NCBI RefSeq assembly: GCF_018130245.1
Contig: NZ_JAFCKP010000003.1
Coordinates: 1 to 64,000 of the forward strand
DNA length: 64,000 nt
From: Bradyrhizobium sp. SZCCT0231
GTDB taxonomy: Bacteria > Pseudomonadota > Alphaproteobacteria > Rhizobiales > Xanthobacteraceae
Reading direction: 5' to 3'
Shown piece after piece: positions 22,695 through 31,162 of this stretch. Made by a program: the position numbers and the translations under genes. Below the pieces are notes generated by a model. It was not told where the DNA came from, ran no database searches, and worked only from the letters and a program-made list of their open reading frames with translations. Numbering within the stretch: the stretch's first letter is position 1; each line of letters opens with the position of its first letter.

Positions 22695-25334
22695 ATGATG
22701 ACGCTCGCGAGATCAATCCGCAGGGCGGCGCTGACGATTCTGCGCAATGCCCCGCTGCAGGTCGCGTTGTTCTTCCTGCCCCTGGTCTGGATCGGCTACT
22801 TCGCGATCACGTCATCGGAGCGGGCGGATGCGGTCGAGCAGGCGCGGTCGCACGGCGACAGCGTCGCCGAATTGTTCGAGGAAAACACCGAACGCATCTT
22901 CGAGCGCGTCGATCAGTCATTGCTGGTGGTGCGAGCGCTCTATGCCCAGGATCCGCTCACCTTCAGCCTGAAGTCATGGTCGGACAAGGCCCGCATTGCG
23001 ACCGGCGACGTGGTTCAGTTCGCACTGATCGGACTGGACGGCTACATGCTCGATACGACCACGGGCTATTCCGGCCCGCCGCTCTATCTCGGCGATCGCG
23101 AGCATTTCATCAATGTCATGGCGCAAGCCGATGACCGTCTTTACGTCGCCAAGCCAGTGCTGGGGCGGGCGTCGCACAAATGGACCATCCAGCTCGCGCG
23201 AAAGCTGTTCGACCTCGCCGGGAATCCGCTAGGCGTGGTCGTCGGCTCGATCAGCGTCGACGTCGTCGGCAGGTTCTACGACACCGCAAAGCTCGGCGTC
23301 GGAGGAACGCTGGTGCTCAGAAATGCGAACCACGTCGTGCTCGCCGCCCGGGGAATGGACCAGGGCTCCGTGCTGGGACAACGCGCACCGAACCGCGTCG
23401 AGGGCGAGCTGGGGGACGGCTTCTACGCGCAATATTGGAACGAGAACCGACCGAACCGCAGCAACCGGCTGATCACCGCGCGCAGGTCGCACGCGTTTCC
23501 GCTCATCTTCACCGTCGGAATTTCGGAGCAGGAGATTTATTCCCGCGCCGCCTTCAGGCAGAAGGTCTATCTCGGCGGCGCACTGCTGCTTACGTTCATC
23601 ATCCTGGCCGCGACGACATTCCATTGGCGGCGGCAGCAGGCGCTGGATAGCGCCCACCGTGAGCTGCACGATTTTGCCAGCAAGTTCGAGGATGCGCTCA
23701 GAAATCTTCCCCAGGGCTTGAGCATGTTCGATGGCCGTGACCGCCTGATCGCGTTCAACCGGCAATGGCTCGAACTCTACGGACTCGTACCGGAAGATAT
23801 CCGGATCGGCATGGACTTCCGGGAGGTGTTCGCGAAGCAGACCGCCGTGCTCGACGTCGAGGCGTACCTCGTCGATTTGAAGAATCGGCTCGCCCAGTCG
23901 GAGCAGATCTCGAACACCGTGCAGTTTCCGGATGGACGGGTCGTCTACATCTCCTACGGCCGGCGCGAGGGGGGCGGCTGGGTTGCTACGCATGAGGACA
24001 TCACCGAGCGCCAGGCGTCGGCGGACCGCATCGAGCGGCTGGCGCACTATGACAGCCTGACCGGTCTTGCCAATCGCAACCTGTTCAAGGAGCGCATCGA
24101 CGCGGCGCTGGCCCGCTCGCGCCGGCTGGAGCCCGCGTTCGCGGTACTCCTGCTCGATCTCGACAAGTTCAAGTCCGTCAATGATGCGCTCGGCCATCAA
24201 TGCGGCGACGCGTTGCTGAAGCAGGTTGCCGACCGGATCAAGTCGCAGATTCGTGACGCCGATACGGCGGCGCGAATCGGCGGTGACGAGTTTGCCGTGA
24301 TCGTGGCGCCGGGCCGGGCCGCGATGCGCGACGGCGCTGCGAGCCTGGCGGCGCGGCTGGTCCAGGCCATTGCCGAGCCCTACCACATCGACGGCCATCC
24401 CGTCGTGATCGGCTGTAGCATTGGCCTTGCACTCGTGCCCGAGCACGGCACGCGGGTCGACGAGATCCTTCGCAACGCCGATCTTGCGCTCTACAGGTCG
24501 AAGAATGCCGGCCGAAGCTGCTTCCACGTCTATTCAGCGGAGCTCAAGGCCGAAGCGGATCAGCGCAACGTGCTCGAGATCGAGCTGCGCGAAGCGATCT
24601 GGCGCGAGGAGATCGAGGTGTTTTATCAGCCCGTGATCGAGCTCGGCACCGGTCGGGTAAAGTCGGTCGAGGCCCTGGCGCGCTGGCATCACGGCACCAA
24701 GGGCTACATTCCTCCGGCAGAGTTCATTGCGGTTGCGGAGGCAGGGGGCCTGATCGTCGAGCTCGGCAATCAGGTGCTGGCCAGGGCCTGTCGCGATGCG
24801 ACGAGCATGCCGGCCGACGTCAAGGTCGCTGTCAACCTCTCCGCCCTGCAATTTGCCGGCACCAATCTCGTCGACACCGTGACGTTTGCGTTGGCGCAGA
24901 GCGGCCTTCCGCAAACCCGGCTCGAGCTCGAGATTACCGAGAGCGTATTTCTCGCCGACACCGAGGAGAACCTCAAGACGCTCCAGCGCCTCAAGGCGCT
25001 CGGCGTCTCCATTGCTCTCGATGATTTCGGTGTCGGCTATTCGTCGTTGTCCTATCTGACCGCGTTTCCGTTCGACAAGGTCAAGATCGACAAATCGTTC
25101 ATCGACCGGATCGACCGCAGCGAGACCGTCGCGGTGCTGAAGTCCATCGTGCAGCTCGCGAAGACGTTGAAGCTGTCGATCGTCGCCGAGGGGGTCGAGT
25201 CCTCCGAACAGGTCAGGCGGCTCCAATCGCTCGGCATCCCGCTCGGCCAGGGATTTCACTTCAGCAAGCCTGTGCCGCTCGCCGGCCTTTCCTGGCAAGG
25301 CCCCACGGCGCGCCGGAAACGGCGGGCGGCGTGA
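22695..25334 (+). CDS. Membrane-bound GGDEF-EAL protein with periplasmic sensor and PAS domain
   Basis: An 879-residue bifunctional-type cyclic-di-GMP protein. TM1 is about residues 20-40, a periplasmic PDC/CACHE-like sensor follows to about 285, and TM2 is 291-310. A PAS domain of the PAS_7 type (FEDALRNLPQGLSMFDGRDR) is at about 330-437. The GGDEF domain has an intact GGDEF (529-533) and inhibitory I-site RDAD (520-523). The EAL domain has EAL at 659-661, DDFGVGYSSLSYL and AEGVESSEQ. Both active sites look intact, so it could synthesise and degrade c-di-GMP, with the sensor choosing. The start at 22695 has GGGAGTGGGC before it; the longer frame to 22452 lacks any domain. Confidence 0.95.
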   Translation: MMTLARSIRRAALTILRNAPLQVALFFLPLVWIGYFAITSSERADAVEQARSHGDSVAELFEENTERIFERVDQSLLVVRALYAQDPLTFSLKSWSDKARIATGDVVQFALIGLDGYMLDTTTGYSGPPLYLGDREHFINVMAQADDRLYVAKPVLGRASHKWTIQLARKLFDLAGNPLGVVVGSISVDVVGRFYDTAKLGVGGTLVLRNANHVVLAARGMDQGSVLGQRAPNRVEGELGDGFYAQYWNENRPNRSNRLITARRSHAFPLIFTVGISEQEIYSRAAFRQKVYLGGALLLTFIILAATTFHWRRQQALDSAHRELHDFASKFEDALRNLPQGLSMFDGRDRLIAFNRQWLELYGLVPEDIRIGMDFREVFAKQTAVLDVEAYLVDLKNRLAQSEQISNTVQFPDGRVVYISYGRREGGGWVATHEDITERQASADRIERLAHYDSLTGLANRNLFKERIDAALARSRRLEPAFAVLLLDLDKFKSVNDALGHQCGDALLKQVADRIKSQIRDADTAARIGGDEFAVIVAPGRAAMRDGAASLAARLVQAIAEPYHIDGHPVVIGCSIGLALVPEHGTRVDEILRNADLALYRSKNAGRSCFHVYSAELKAEADQRNVLEIELREAIWREEIEVFYQPVIELGTGRVKSVEALARWHHGTKGYIPPAEFIAVAEAGGLIVELGNQVLARACRDATSMPADVKVAVNLSALQFAGTNLVDTVTFALAQSGLPQTRLELEITESVFLADTEENLKTLQRLKALGVSIALDDFGVGYSSLSYLTAFPFDKVKIDKSFIDRIDRSETVAVLKSIVQLAKTLKLSIVAEGVESSEQVRRLQSLGIPLGQGFHFSKPVPLAGLSWQGPTARRKRRAA

Positions 25335-25642
25335 GCTGAATGCCTCCGGCATTTGTCATCATGGCCCGCCACTGCAGCCCTTGCGCCAAGGGTAGGAAGC
25401 TGAGCAAGAAGCTGAGCAGGGGAACCTCCCTCGTCTGAATTGCCTCGTATTATTAATGGCTTAGAAGGGTGGGGCCCGGTGGTCCCCTGGCACGTTCGGC
25501 GTCCGCTGAGAGCCAGAAGGACCGCGCCGCGCGGCGCCAATTCCCGAGCCAGATCGCATCCGCCCATTCCTGGCACTCTGCTTGCTCAGTCAGGACCAAA
25601 GTCAGGCCTCGGCGGAGAGGCCGTTTCAGGTTGAGGCAAGCG
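25335..25642. other. Gap of 308 bases, possible receiver-domain remnant on minus strand
   Basis: No intact gene is seen. On the minus strand, frame LTLVLTEQ (25605-25585) followed, after a frame change, by VPGMGGCDLARELAP and VLLALSGRR (to about 25496) resembles a decayed response-regulator receiver (LVLTD..MPGMDG..LAREL..). The match is short, so the interpretation is weak. On the plus strand the promoter of the 25643 gene must lie here. Confidence 0.25.
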
Positions 25643-25891
25643 ATGCAAGAAATGTCCCGTTCTGGTGCTGCTGATGAACTCCGGCTCGACGCGTTGATCG
25701 CCGATTTGTGGTGGCGCGTTCGGCTGATCAACACCGATATTCTCGAGGAGGAGGCCCGCGCCGGGGTGTTCGACGTGCACCAGCCGACCTATCCGCTGCT
25801 CGCGCTCAACCTTCGCGCCCGACGCGACAACCTGGTCGCGACGATCGGCGTGCTCGAGCAGCGCGCGAGATCAATGTCGCAAGCGGCTTGA
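25643..25891 (+). CDS. Small conserved hypothetical protein (82 aa)
   Basis: An 82-residue soluble protein. Its core is LIADLWWRVRLINTDILEEE, then VFDVHQPTYPLLALNLRARRDNLVATIGVLEQR. It reads as two amphipathic helices separated by a short loop. I recall similar small proteins in bradyrhizobial genomes, but no function. The start at 25643 is chosen because the upstream part of the frame (to 25469) is Arg/Ser-rich with no pattern. The ribosome binding site is poor (GAGGCAAG). Confidence 0.6.
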   Translation: MQEMSRSGAADELRLDALIADLWWRVRLINTDILEEEARAGVFDVHQPTYPLLALNLRARRDNLVATIGVLEQRARSMSQAA

Positions 25892-26076
25892 GAGTGGTTC
25901 GCGGCTTACACCGGCAACGTCAGCAACTGCGCCAGCCGGCAGGCTGTCGCTTCGAGGACGGGGCCGGATGCAACGAGCATCATCGCATGGCTCGAATGCT
26001 TGTCCGGGGCAGGAGTTGAATTCACGCCACGGCTGCCTGTGATATTGCTGGCCTCTGCCAATCCCGCGAGGCCTCC

Positions 26077-26751
26077 ATGCTCCCCATTCCCGCCGATATC
26101 TTCACCGAGCCCGAGGACGTCTCGCCCGACGGACTTGCCAATCTCGGCCCGCTGCGCCGTCTTGCCGGCACCTGGCAGGCGGACAAGGGCATCGACATCA
26201 ATCCGAAGGCGGAAGGGCCGGAGCGGCGGACGTTCATCGAGCGCATCCGCATGGACCCGATCGATCCGCAGGCCAACGGGCCGCAGCTGCTGTACGGGCT
26301 GCGCTATCACATCCACATCAACACGCCCGAGGAAGACATCACCTTTCACGACCAGGTCGGCTACTGGCTGTGGGAGCCCGCGACCGGGCTGATCATGCAG
26401 ACGCTGGCGATTCCGCGCGGGCAGGTGCTGCTGGCCTCGGGCAAGGCCGGGCCGAACGACAAGACGATCTCCGTTACCGCGAAGCGCGGCGACACCGCCT
26501 ACGGGATCTGCTCGACCGATTTTCTGGAACAAGCCTTCCGCACCGATGCTTACCGCTGCGACATCACCTTCAACGACGACGGCAGCTGGACCTATCTGAT
26601 CCAGACCGAGTTGTTCGTACGCGGCGCGCCGTTCAATCACCGCGACACCAACACGCTCCAGCTCGTCGCGCCGCCAAGGCTCAATCCGCTAGCGGTGATC
26701 GTGAACGATCGTGCCAAGGAGAATGCAGGTGGCGATGGATCGGCGGCCTGA
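26077..26751 (+). CDS. Nitrobindin-like heme-binding beta-barrel protein (FABP/THAP4 family)
   Basis: A 224-residue protein resembling the heme-binding beta-barrel (nitrobindin/THAP4 C-terminal) family. The N-terminal pattern LRRLAGTWQADKGIDINPKAEGPERRTFIERI is the LxGxWxGxGxxxxP-type entry strand, followed by alternating strands (LLYGLRYHIHINT, DQVGYWLWEPATGLIMQTLAIPRGQVLLASG) and FNHRDTNTLQLV at the end. Nitrobindins bind ferric heme through a proximal His and can isomerise peroxynitrite to nitrate; a His candidate is in FNHRDTNTL, about residue 188. It is followed by a flavin amine oxidase gene 52 bases downstream. Confidence 0.7.
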   Translation: MLPIPADIFTEPEDVSPDGLANLGPLRRLAGTWQADKGIDINPKAEGPERRTFIERIRMDPIDPQANGPQLLYGLRYHIHINTPEEDITFHDQVGYWLWEPATGLIMQTLAIPRGQVLLASGKAGPNDKTISVTAKRGDTAYGICSTDFLEQAFRTDAYRCDITFNDDGSWTYLIQTELFVRGAPFNHRDTNTLQLVAPPRLNPLAVIVNDRAKENAGGDGSAA

Positions 26752-26803
26752 GCGTTATCTGATCAAGAACGATCCGCAAGCCGCGAGCCGGTAAGGCGCG
26801 GCC

Positions 26804-28075
26804 ATGTCCGACACATCCGAACACATCGTCATCATCGGCGCCGGCGCGGCCGGCCTGATGGCGGCGCGCGAGCTGGCGCGTGCCGGTCGGAAGGTGACGA
26901 TCCTGGAGGCGCGCCAGCGCTGCGGCGGCCGCATTCATCCGCTGCCGGCCTCGGAGTTCGGCTATCCCGCCGATGGCGGCGCAGAGTTCGTTCATGGCGA
27001 GGCGCCGGTCACGCGCGCACTGCTGCGCGAGGCCGGGCTGTCGCTCCAGGAGATCGAAGGCGAGCAGTGGAGCTTTGACGGGACCAAGCTCTCCCGCGAG
27101 GAGCGCCTCGATCCCCATGAGGCGGAGCTTCAAGCCGTGCTGCGGGACTTGAAGGACGACCTCACGGTCGCCGATTTCCTGCGCCGGCATTTCGCCGGGG
27201 ACGACTACGCGCCGATGCGCCATTCGATCGAACGGATGGTCGAGGGTTATGACGCAGCCGACCCTGAGCGCGCGTCGACGCTGGCGCTGCGCGCGGAATG
27301 GATGGATGGCGGACACGCTCCGCTGGCGCGCATCGATGGCGGCTACGGCGCGATGATCGAGGTGCTGACCGCCGACTGCCGCAGGCACGGCGCGACCATC
27401 CGCCTGGGTTGCGTCGTGTCGGCCGTTGCGGAGGAGGGCGGCGCGGTGACCGTTCGCTGCGCCGGCGGCGACGTGCACGCCTGCGATCGCGTGATCCTCA
27501 CCGTGCCGCTGCCGCTGCTGCGCGAGATCGCGCTGCCGGCGGGCGCGCGCGCGAAGCTTGCTGCTGCCGACGACATCGGCTTTGGCAACGTCATCAAGAT
27601 CCTGCTGCGCTTCGCGCGGCCATGGTGGCGCGAGCGCAACGACAATCTCGCGGACATGACTTTCCTCTTGTCCGACCAGGCGATCCCGGTGTGGTGGACG
27701 CAATATCCGAGCCAGCATGCCGTGCTCACGGGCTGGTTCGGTGGCCCGCGCACGACGGAGCTGGACAGCCTCGACCCGCAAGGACTGATCGATGCCGGGC
27801 TCGGCTCGCTCGCCGCCGTCTTCGGCCTGCCGCGCGATGACATCGCGCGCGAGCTGGTGGCGGCGGCTGCGACCAACTGGGCGCATGATCGCTTCGCGCG
27901 CGGCGCCTATTCGTGGGCGACGCCGCGGACGCGGGTGGCACAGGCAATCCTCGCACGCACCGAGGGGCGGGTGCTGTTTTCCGGCGAAGCGCTCTATCGC
28001 GGCCGCGACATGGGCACGGTCGAGGCGGCGCTCGCGAGTGGCCTGGAGACGGCGGGGATGATCTTGCAGGGATAA
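26804..28075 (+). CDS. FAD-dependent amine oxidase (flavin monoamine oxidase family)
   Basis: A 423-residue soluble flavoprotein. The FAD site is IIGAGAAGLMAARELARAG (GxGxxG at 12-17, Glu35), followed by the GGR motif CGGRIH (40-45). The C-terminal FSGEALYRGRDMGTVEAALASGLETA is the second FAD contact typical of amine oxidases and spermine oxidases. The AEFVHGEAP segment near residue 62 is the substrate-access pattern. It probably oxidises a primary or polyamine to aldehyde with H2O2. AAGG lies 9 bases upstream of the ATG. It ends before a hairpin terminator shared with the next, convergent gene. Confidence 0.88.
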   Translation: MSDTSEHIVIIGAGAAGLMAARELARAGRKVTILEARQRCGGRIHPLPASEFGYPADGGAEFVHGEAPVTRALLREAGLSLQEIEGEQWSFDGTKLSREERLDPHEAELQAVLRDLKDDLTVADFLRRHFAGDDYAPMRHSIERMVEGYDAADPERASTLALRAEWMDGGHAPLARIDGGYGAMIEVLTADCRRHGATIRLGCVVSAVAEEGGAVTVRCAGGDVHACDRVILTVPLPLLREIALPAGARAKLAAADDIGFGNVIKILLRFARPWWRERNDNLADMTFLLSDQAIPVWWTQYPSQHAVLTGWFGGPRTTELDSLDPQGLIDAGLGSLAAVFGLPRDDIARELVAAAATNWAHDRFARGAYSWATPRTRVAQAILARTEGRVLFSGEALYRGRDMGTVEAALASGLETAGMILQG

Positions 28076-28080
28076 CAAAA

Positions 28081-28102
28081 AGGCCCGCATCGCTGCGGGC
28101 CT
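28081..28102. terminator. Bidirectional rho-independent terminator
   Basis: AGGCCCGC pairs with GCGGGCCT around ATCGCT. An A run (AACAAAA) precedes it and a T-rich stretch (CTTGTCCTTCTTG) follows, so it can stop both the amine oxidase transcript (plus) and the secreted-protein transcript (minus). Confidence 0.85.
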
Positions 28103-28129
28103 CTTGTCCTTCTTGCCAGCTCTTGTGTC

Positions 28130-28444
28130 TTACCAGCGACTGCCGCCAAAGCTGAACGTCACGCCGGGACCTCCGCCGTAATAGCCGTACGGTCCGCCGC
28201 CGTAATAGCCGTGGTGGCGCGGGTAATAGCCGTAGCTTCTGTAATAGGGCCGGTAATAGCTGTGACGATGCCCCCAATGATGGTGGTGACCATGCCAGCG
28301 ATAATGCCTGCGGTGCGCGCTGATGTCGGTGGACTGGCTTTCCTGCGCGGTCTGCTTGGCGCTCATGCTGCCGGCCGCGTTCGCCGCCGATCCGCCGGTA
28401 AGCGCCGCAGCGCCGACGGCCATCGCGACAATGAGATATTTCAT
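28130..28444 (-). CDS. Secreted His/Tyr/Gly-rich small protein
   Basis: A 104-residue protein with an evident signal peptide (MKYLIVAMAVGAAALTGGSAANA) and a mature part of low complexity. It contains RRHYRWHGHHHHWGHRH and repeated YY/GYYGGGPYGYYGGG segments, ending FSFGGSRW. His clusters could bind metal ions, and the Tyr/Gly pattern resembles small periplasmic or outer-surface proteins common in Bradyrhizobium and Methylobacterium. No enzyme motif. The start at 28444 has a GGAGT ribosome binding site; the frame further up (28486) adds a non-signal stretch. Confidence 0.75.
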   Translation of the reverse strand: MKYLIVAMAVGAAALTGGSAANAAGSMSAKQTAQESQSTDISAHRRHYRWHGHHHHWGHRHSYYRPYYRSYGYYPRHHGYYGGGPYGYYGGGPGVTFSFGGSRW

Positions 28445-28539
28445 GGCATCACTCCAGTTGAATGTCGTGCGACAACACCTGAGCATCCAGCACGTTCCCG
28501 CCAGTGCGGGCGTCGAAACGACGCAGACGTGAGTTCCGA

Positions 28540-28553
28540 TTAACGCGCGTTAA
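28540..28553. promoter_or_regulatory. Palindrome upstream of the His/Tyr-rich gene
   Basis: TTAACGCGCGTTAA is a perfect 14-base palindrome about 96 bases upstream of the secreted-protein start. The half-sites TTAAC suggest a dimeric regulator. It is not a CtrA box, since the TTAA spacing is 6 rather than 7. Confidence 0.35.
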
Positions 28554-28614
28554 CGTCTGTGGATGTTTGAACGCCGCGCGTTCTATTGTCGCATGACCAC
28601 GCGTTGCCTGCGGA

Positions 28615-28752
28615 CTCGTGCCCCGGACGCAGCGCAGCGTCTCTTCGACGATGCGCTGCTGAGCCGGGGTCCATGTTCCCGATGGGCCCGCTGCATGGGT
28701 CCCGGCTCTGCGCAGCAGCGCAAGGAGCGCTGCAGCGCGTCCGGGACACGAG
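28615..28752. repeat. Dispersed inverted repeat (CGTGTCCCGGACGC type), copy 2
   Basis: It starts CTCGTGCCCCGGACGCAGCG and ends GCGCGTCCGGGACACGAG, with the same GGGTCCCGGCTC centre as the copy at 10241-10400. It lies between the His/Tyr-rich gene and DUF3088 and holds no gene. Confidence 0.8.
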
Positions 28753-28780
28753 AGTGGGCACGCAGATTTTCGCATACCTC

Positions 28781-29128
28781 TCACGGATGCGGATCGGCAA
28801 AGCCGTGGCGCTCGGAGAGCACGGCGAGGATTGCGTCCTTGTCGGCGATGAAGGCACGGCCCTGGTGGCTGCCGGTCTGGTGCGGCGAAGTCGCCCCAGT
28901 CGCGAGCACGAGCAGCGGCAGCGATTGGTTCTCCTCGCCGACCAGCGCCATCACGGCTTGCCGCGGCCGTGGCCAGGGGATCCGCTCGACATCGAGCTTG
29001 TCGGCGAGCTCTGGAAACGAGGCCAGCACGCCCTCGATCAGCGCACAATGCCAGCAATAGAATCGGCGGCCCGGAAAAGCCGGATCCTCGAAACCGGGAC
29101 GCAGCAGAAACAGGCGGTCGCGCGTCAT
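28781..29128 (-). CDS. DUF3088 family protein with CxxC motif
   Basis: A 115-residue soluble protein with the DUF3088 pattern RLFLLRPGFEDPAFPGRRFYCWHCALIEGVLASFPEL. Cys25-Trp-His-Cys28 lies at the start of the first helix, as in thioredoxin-fold proteins. The central SLPLLVLA and C-terminal HQGRAFIADKDAILAVLSERHGFADPHP are also typical. The family function is unknown; the fold and CxxC suggest a glutaredoxin/thioredoxin-like thiol role. It is divergent from the acyl-CoA synthetase, with 90 bases between starts. Confidence 0.85.
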   Translation of the reverse strand: MTRDRLFLLRPGFEDPAFPGRRFYCWHCALIEGVLASFPELADKLDVERIPWPRPRQAVMALVGEENQSLPLLVLATGATSPHQTGSHQGRAFIADKDAILAVLSERHGFADPHP

Positions 29129-29218
29129 GGGTCGCTCCGAAGCATGGCCGCCTTGCTGAGGATCAAGGCGGCGCGGTCTGGCCGGCCTAGTGTCGAGGCC
29201 CCAAATGATTGGGGATCG

Positions 29219-31066
29219 ATGAGGTCAAGAAAGAACGCCATGCCGGGGCCGATCAGTCAACCGCAGTCGCTCGCTGACGTCGGGACATTGCCGGAGCTCC
29301 TGCGCTGGCGTGTCCGCGCGACGCCGACGGCAGAGGCCTATCGCCATTTCGACGCGGCGGCAGGGCGCTGGATCAGCCGGTCTTGGCAGGAGATCGACGC
29401 GGAATTCGAGCGCTGGCGGCGGGCGCTGGCTGCGGAGGGTTTTTCACCCGGCGAGCGCGTCGCCATCCTGATGCCGAACGGCATTGCGCATGTCGCGATG
29501 GACCAGGCGGCGCTGGCGAGCGGGCTCGTGCCGGTGCCGATGCATGCCGTCGACAACCCCGACAGCATCGCCTACATCCTCGCCGATTCCGGCGCACTGC
29601 TGCTGTTCGTGGATACGCTGGCGCGCTGGCAGGCGATCACCGCCACGGGCCAGCCGCTCGACCATCTCAAGCGCATCGTCTGCGCGGACGCGGCGGGGCT
29701 CACTGCCGCCGATGCCCGTATCGTCGCACTCGACCGCTGGCTCGCGGAATCCTCCGGCGCAAGCGCGCCGCTGGCTGACGTCGCGGTCGAGCCGGGCGAT
29801 CTTGCCGCCATCGTCTATACCTCGGGCACGACCGGCCGGCCCAAGGGCGTGATGCTGTCGCATGGCAACATCGTCGCCAACGTGAAGGCCGTCGCGCGGC
29901 GCATCGCGGCCGTGCCGAACGACGTGTTCCTGTCCTTCCTGCCGCTCTCGCACACCTTCGAGCGCACCGGCGGCTATTATTATCCGATCGCGGTGGGGGC
30001 CTGCGTCGCCTATGCGCGCTCGGTGCCGCAGCTCGCGGAAGACCTGAAGATGGTACGGCCGACGGTGCTGGTCTCCGTGCCTCGCATCTATGAGCGCATC
30101 TACGCTCGGATCATGCAACATCGCGCGGCGGCCGGTGGTGCAGAACGCGCGTTGCTCGATCTTGCGCTTGCCGTCGGGGGGCGGCGCTTCGATGCGCGGC
30201 AAGGGCGTGGTTCGCTGTCGCTGTTCGACCGGCTGGCCTGGCCGCTCCTGAAGCGTTTCGTTGCCGACAAGGTGCTGGTCCAGTTCGGCGGACGCCTGCG
30301 CGTTGCGGTCTCCGGTGGCGCTCCGATCGCCGAGCCGGTCATCCGTCTGTTTCTCGCGCTCGGGCTCGACATCCTGCAGGGCTACGGCATGACCGAGACA
30401 TCGCCAGTCGTGTCCGTCAATACGCCCGACGACAACGATCCGTCCTCGGTCGGCCGTGTCCGCGATGGCATCGAGGTCAAGCTCGGAGAGAACAACGAGT
30501 TGCTGGTGCGCGGCCCCAGCGTGATGCTCGGCTACTGGCACAAGCCGGAGGAGACGCGCAGGGTCAAGGAGGCCGACGGCTGGCTGCATACCGGCGATCA
30601 GGCCCGCATCGAGAACGGGCGCATCACCATCATCGGCCGCATCAAGGACATCCTGGTCACTTCAACCGGCGAGAAGATCGCGCCGGTCGACCTGGAGACC
30701 GCGATTCTCGCCGACCCCTTGTTCGAGCAGGCCTTCGTGATCGGCGAACAGCGGCCGTTCCTCGCCGCACTGGTCGTGCTGAACGCAAAAGCCTGGGCTC
30801 AAGAGAAGGAAAGGCTCGCGGCGAGCGGCAAGCAAGGCAGCGAGGCGGAACGGACGGCGCTGCTGGCCAGAATAGCGGCAGCCGTGAAGGCCTATCCGTC
30901 CTACGCGACACCGCGTGCGGTATGGTGGACGCTGGATCCGTGGACCATTGCCAGCGGCCTGCTCACGCCGACGCTGAAGAACAAGCGCCCCGCGCTGGAG
31001 CGCCGCTTCGCCGCCGAGATCGAGCAGGTCTACGCCAAGAAGCCGGTGGCGATAACGTCGACGTGA
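29219..31066 (+). CDS. Long-chain acyl-CoA synthetase (AMP-forming)
   Basis: A 615-residue ANL-family enzyme, of the FAA/ACSL-like group also called FadD15. Residues about 15-400 form the N-terminal domain with P-loop YTSGTTGRPKGVMLSHGN and the FLPLSHTFERTGGYYY linker. The adenylation motif QGYGMTETSP follows, then WLHTGDQARIENGRITIIGRIKDILV and the hinge. The C-terminal Lys is in TPTLKNKRPALE. It activates long-chain fatty acids as CoA thioesters. Two starts are possible: 29219 (GGGGA before it) and 29240 (MPGPISQPQ). It ends 96 bases before the oleate hydratase gene in the same direction, so the two are likely an operon. Confidence 0.9.
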   Translation: MRSRKNAMPGPISQPQSLADVGTLPELLRWRVRATPTAEAYRHFDAAAGRWISRSWQEIDAEFERWRRALAAEGFSPGERVAILMPNGIAHVAMDQAALASGLVPVPMHAVDNPDSIAYILADSGALLLFVDTLARWQAITATGQPLDHLKRIVCADAAGLTAADARIVALDRWLAESSGASAPLADVAVEPGDLAAIVYTSGTTGRPKGVMLSHGNIVANVKAVARRIAAVPNDVFLSFLPLSHTFERTGGYYYPIAVGACVAYARSVPQLAEDLKMVRPTVLVSVPRIYERIYARIMQHRAAAGGAERALLDLALAVGGRRFDARQGRGSLSLFDRLAWPLLKRFVADKVLVQFGGRLRVAVSGGAPIAEPVIRLFLALGLDILQGYGMTETSPVVSVNTPDDNDPSSVGRVRDGIEVKLGENNELLVRGPSVMLGYWHKPEETRRVKEADGWLHTGDQARIENGRITIIGRIKDILVTSTGEKIAPVDLETAILADPLFEQAFVIGEQRPFLAALVVLNAKAWAQEKERLAASGKQGSEAERTALLARIAAAVKAYPSYATPRAVWWTLDPWTIASGLLTPTLKNKRPALERRFAAEIEQVYAKKPVAITST

Positions 31067-31162
31067 TTTCGCCTCGCGCCGCCCTTGATCCAGCGCAACT
31101 TTGACCGCCGCCGCCCGATGCAATGTCGCCGCGACATTCGAATGAGAAAATCGAGGCAGGTC

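Noticed and set aside
28540-28553. CtrA binding site (TTAA-N7-TTAA)
   Set aside because: The two TTAA halves are separated by 6 bases, not 7.
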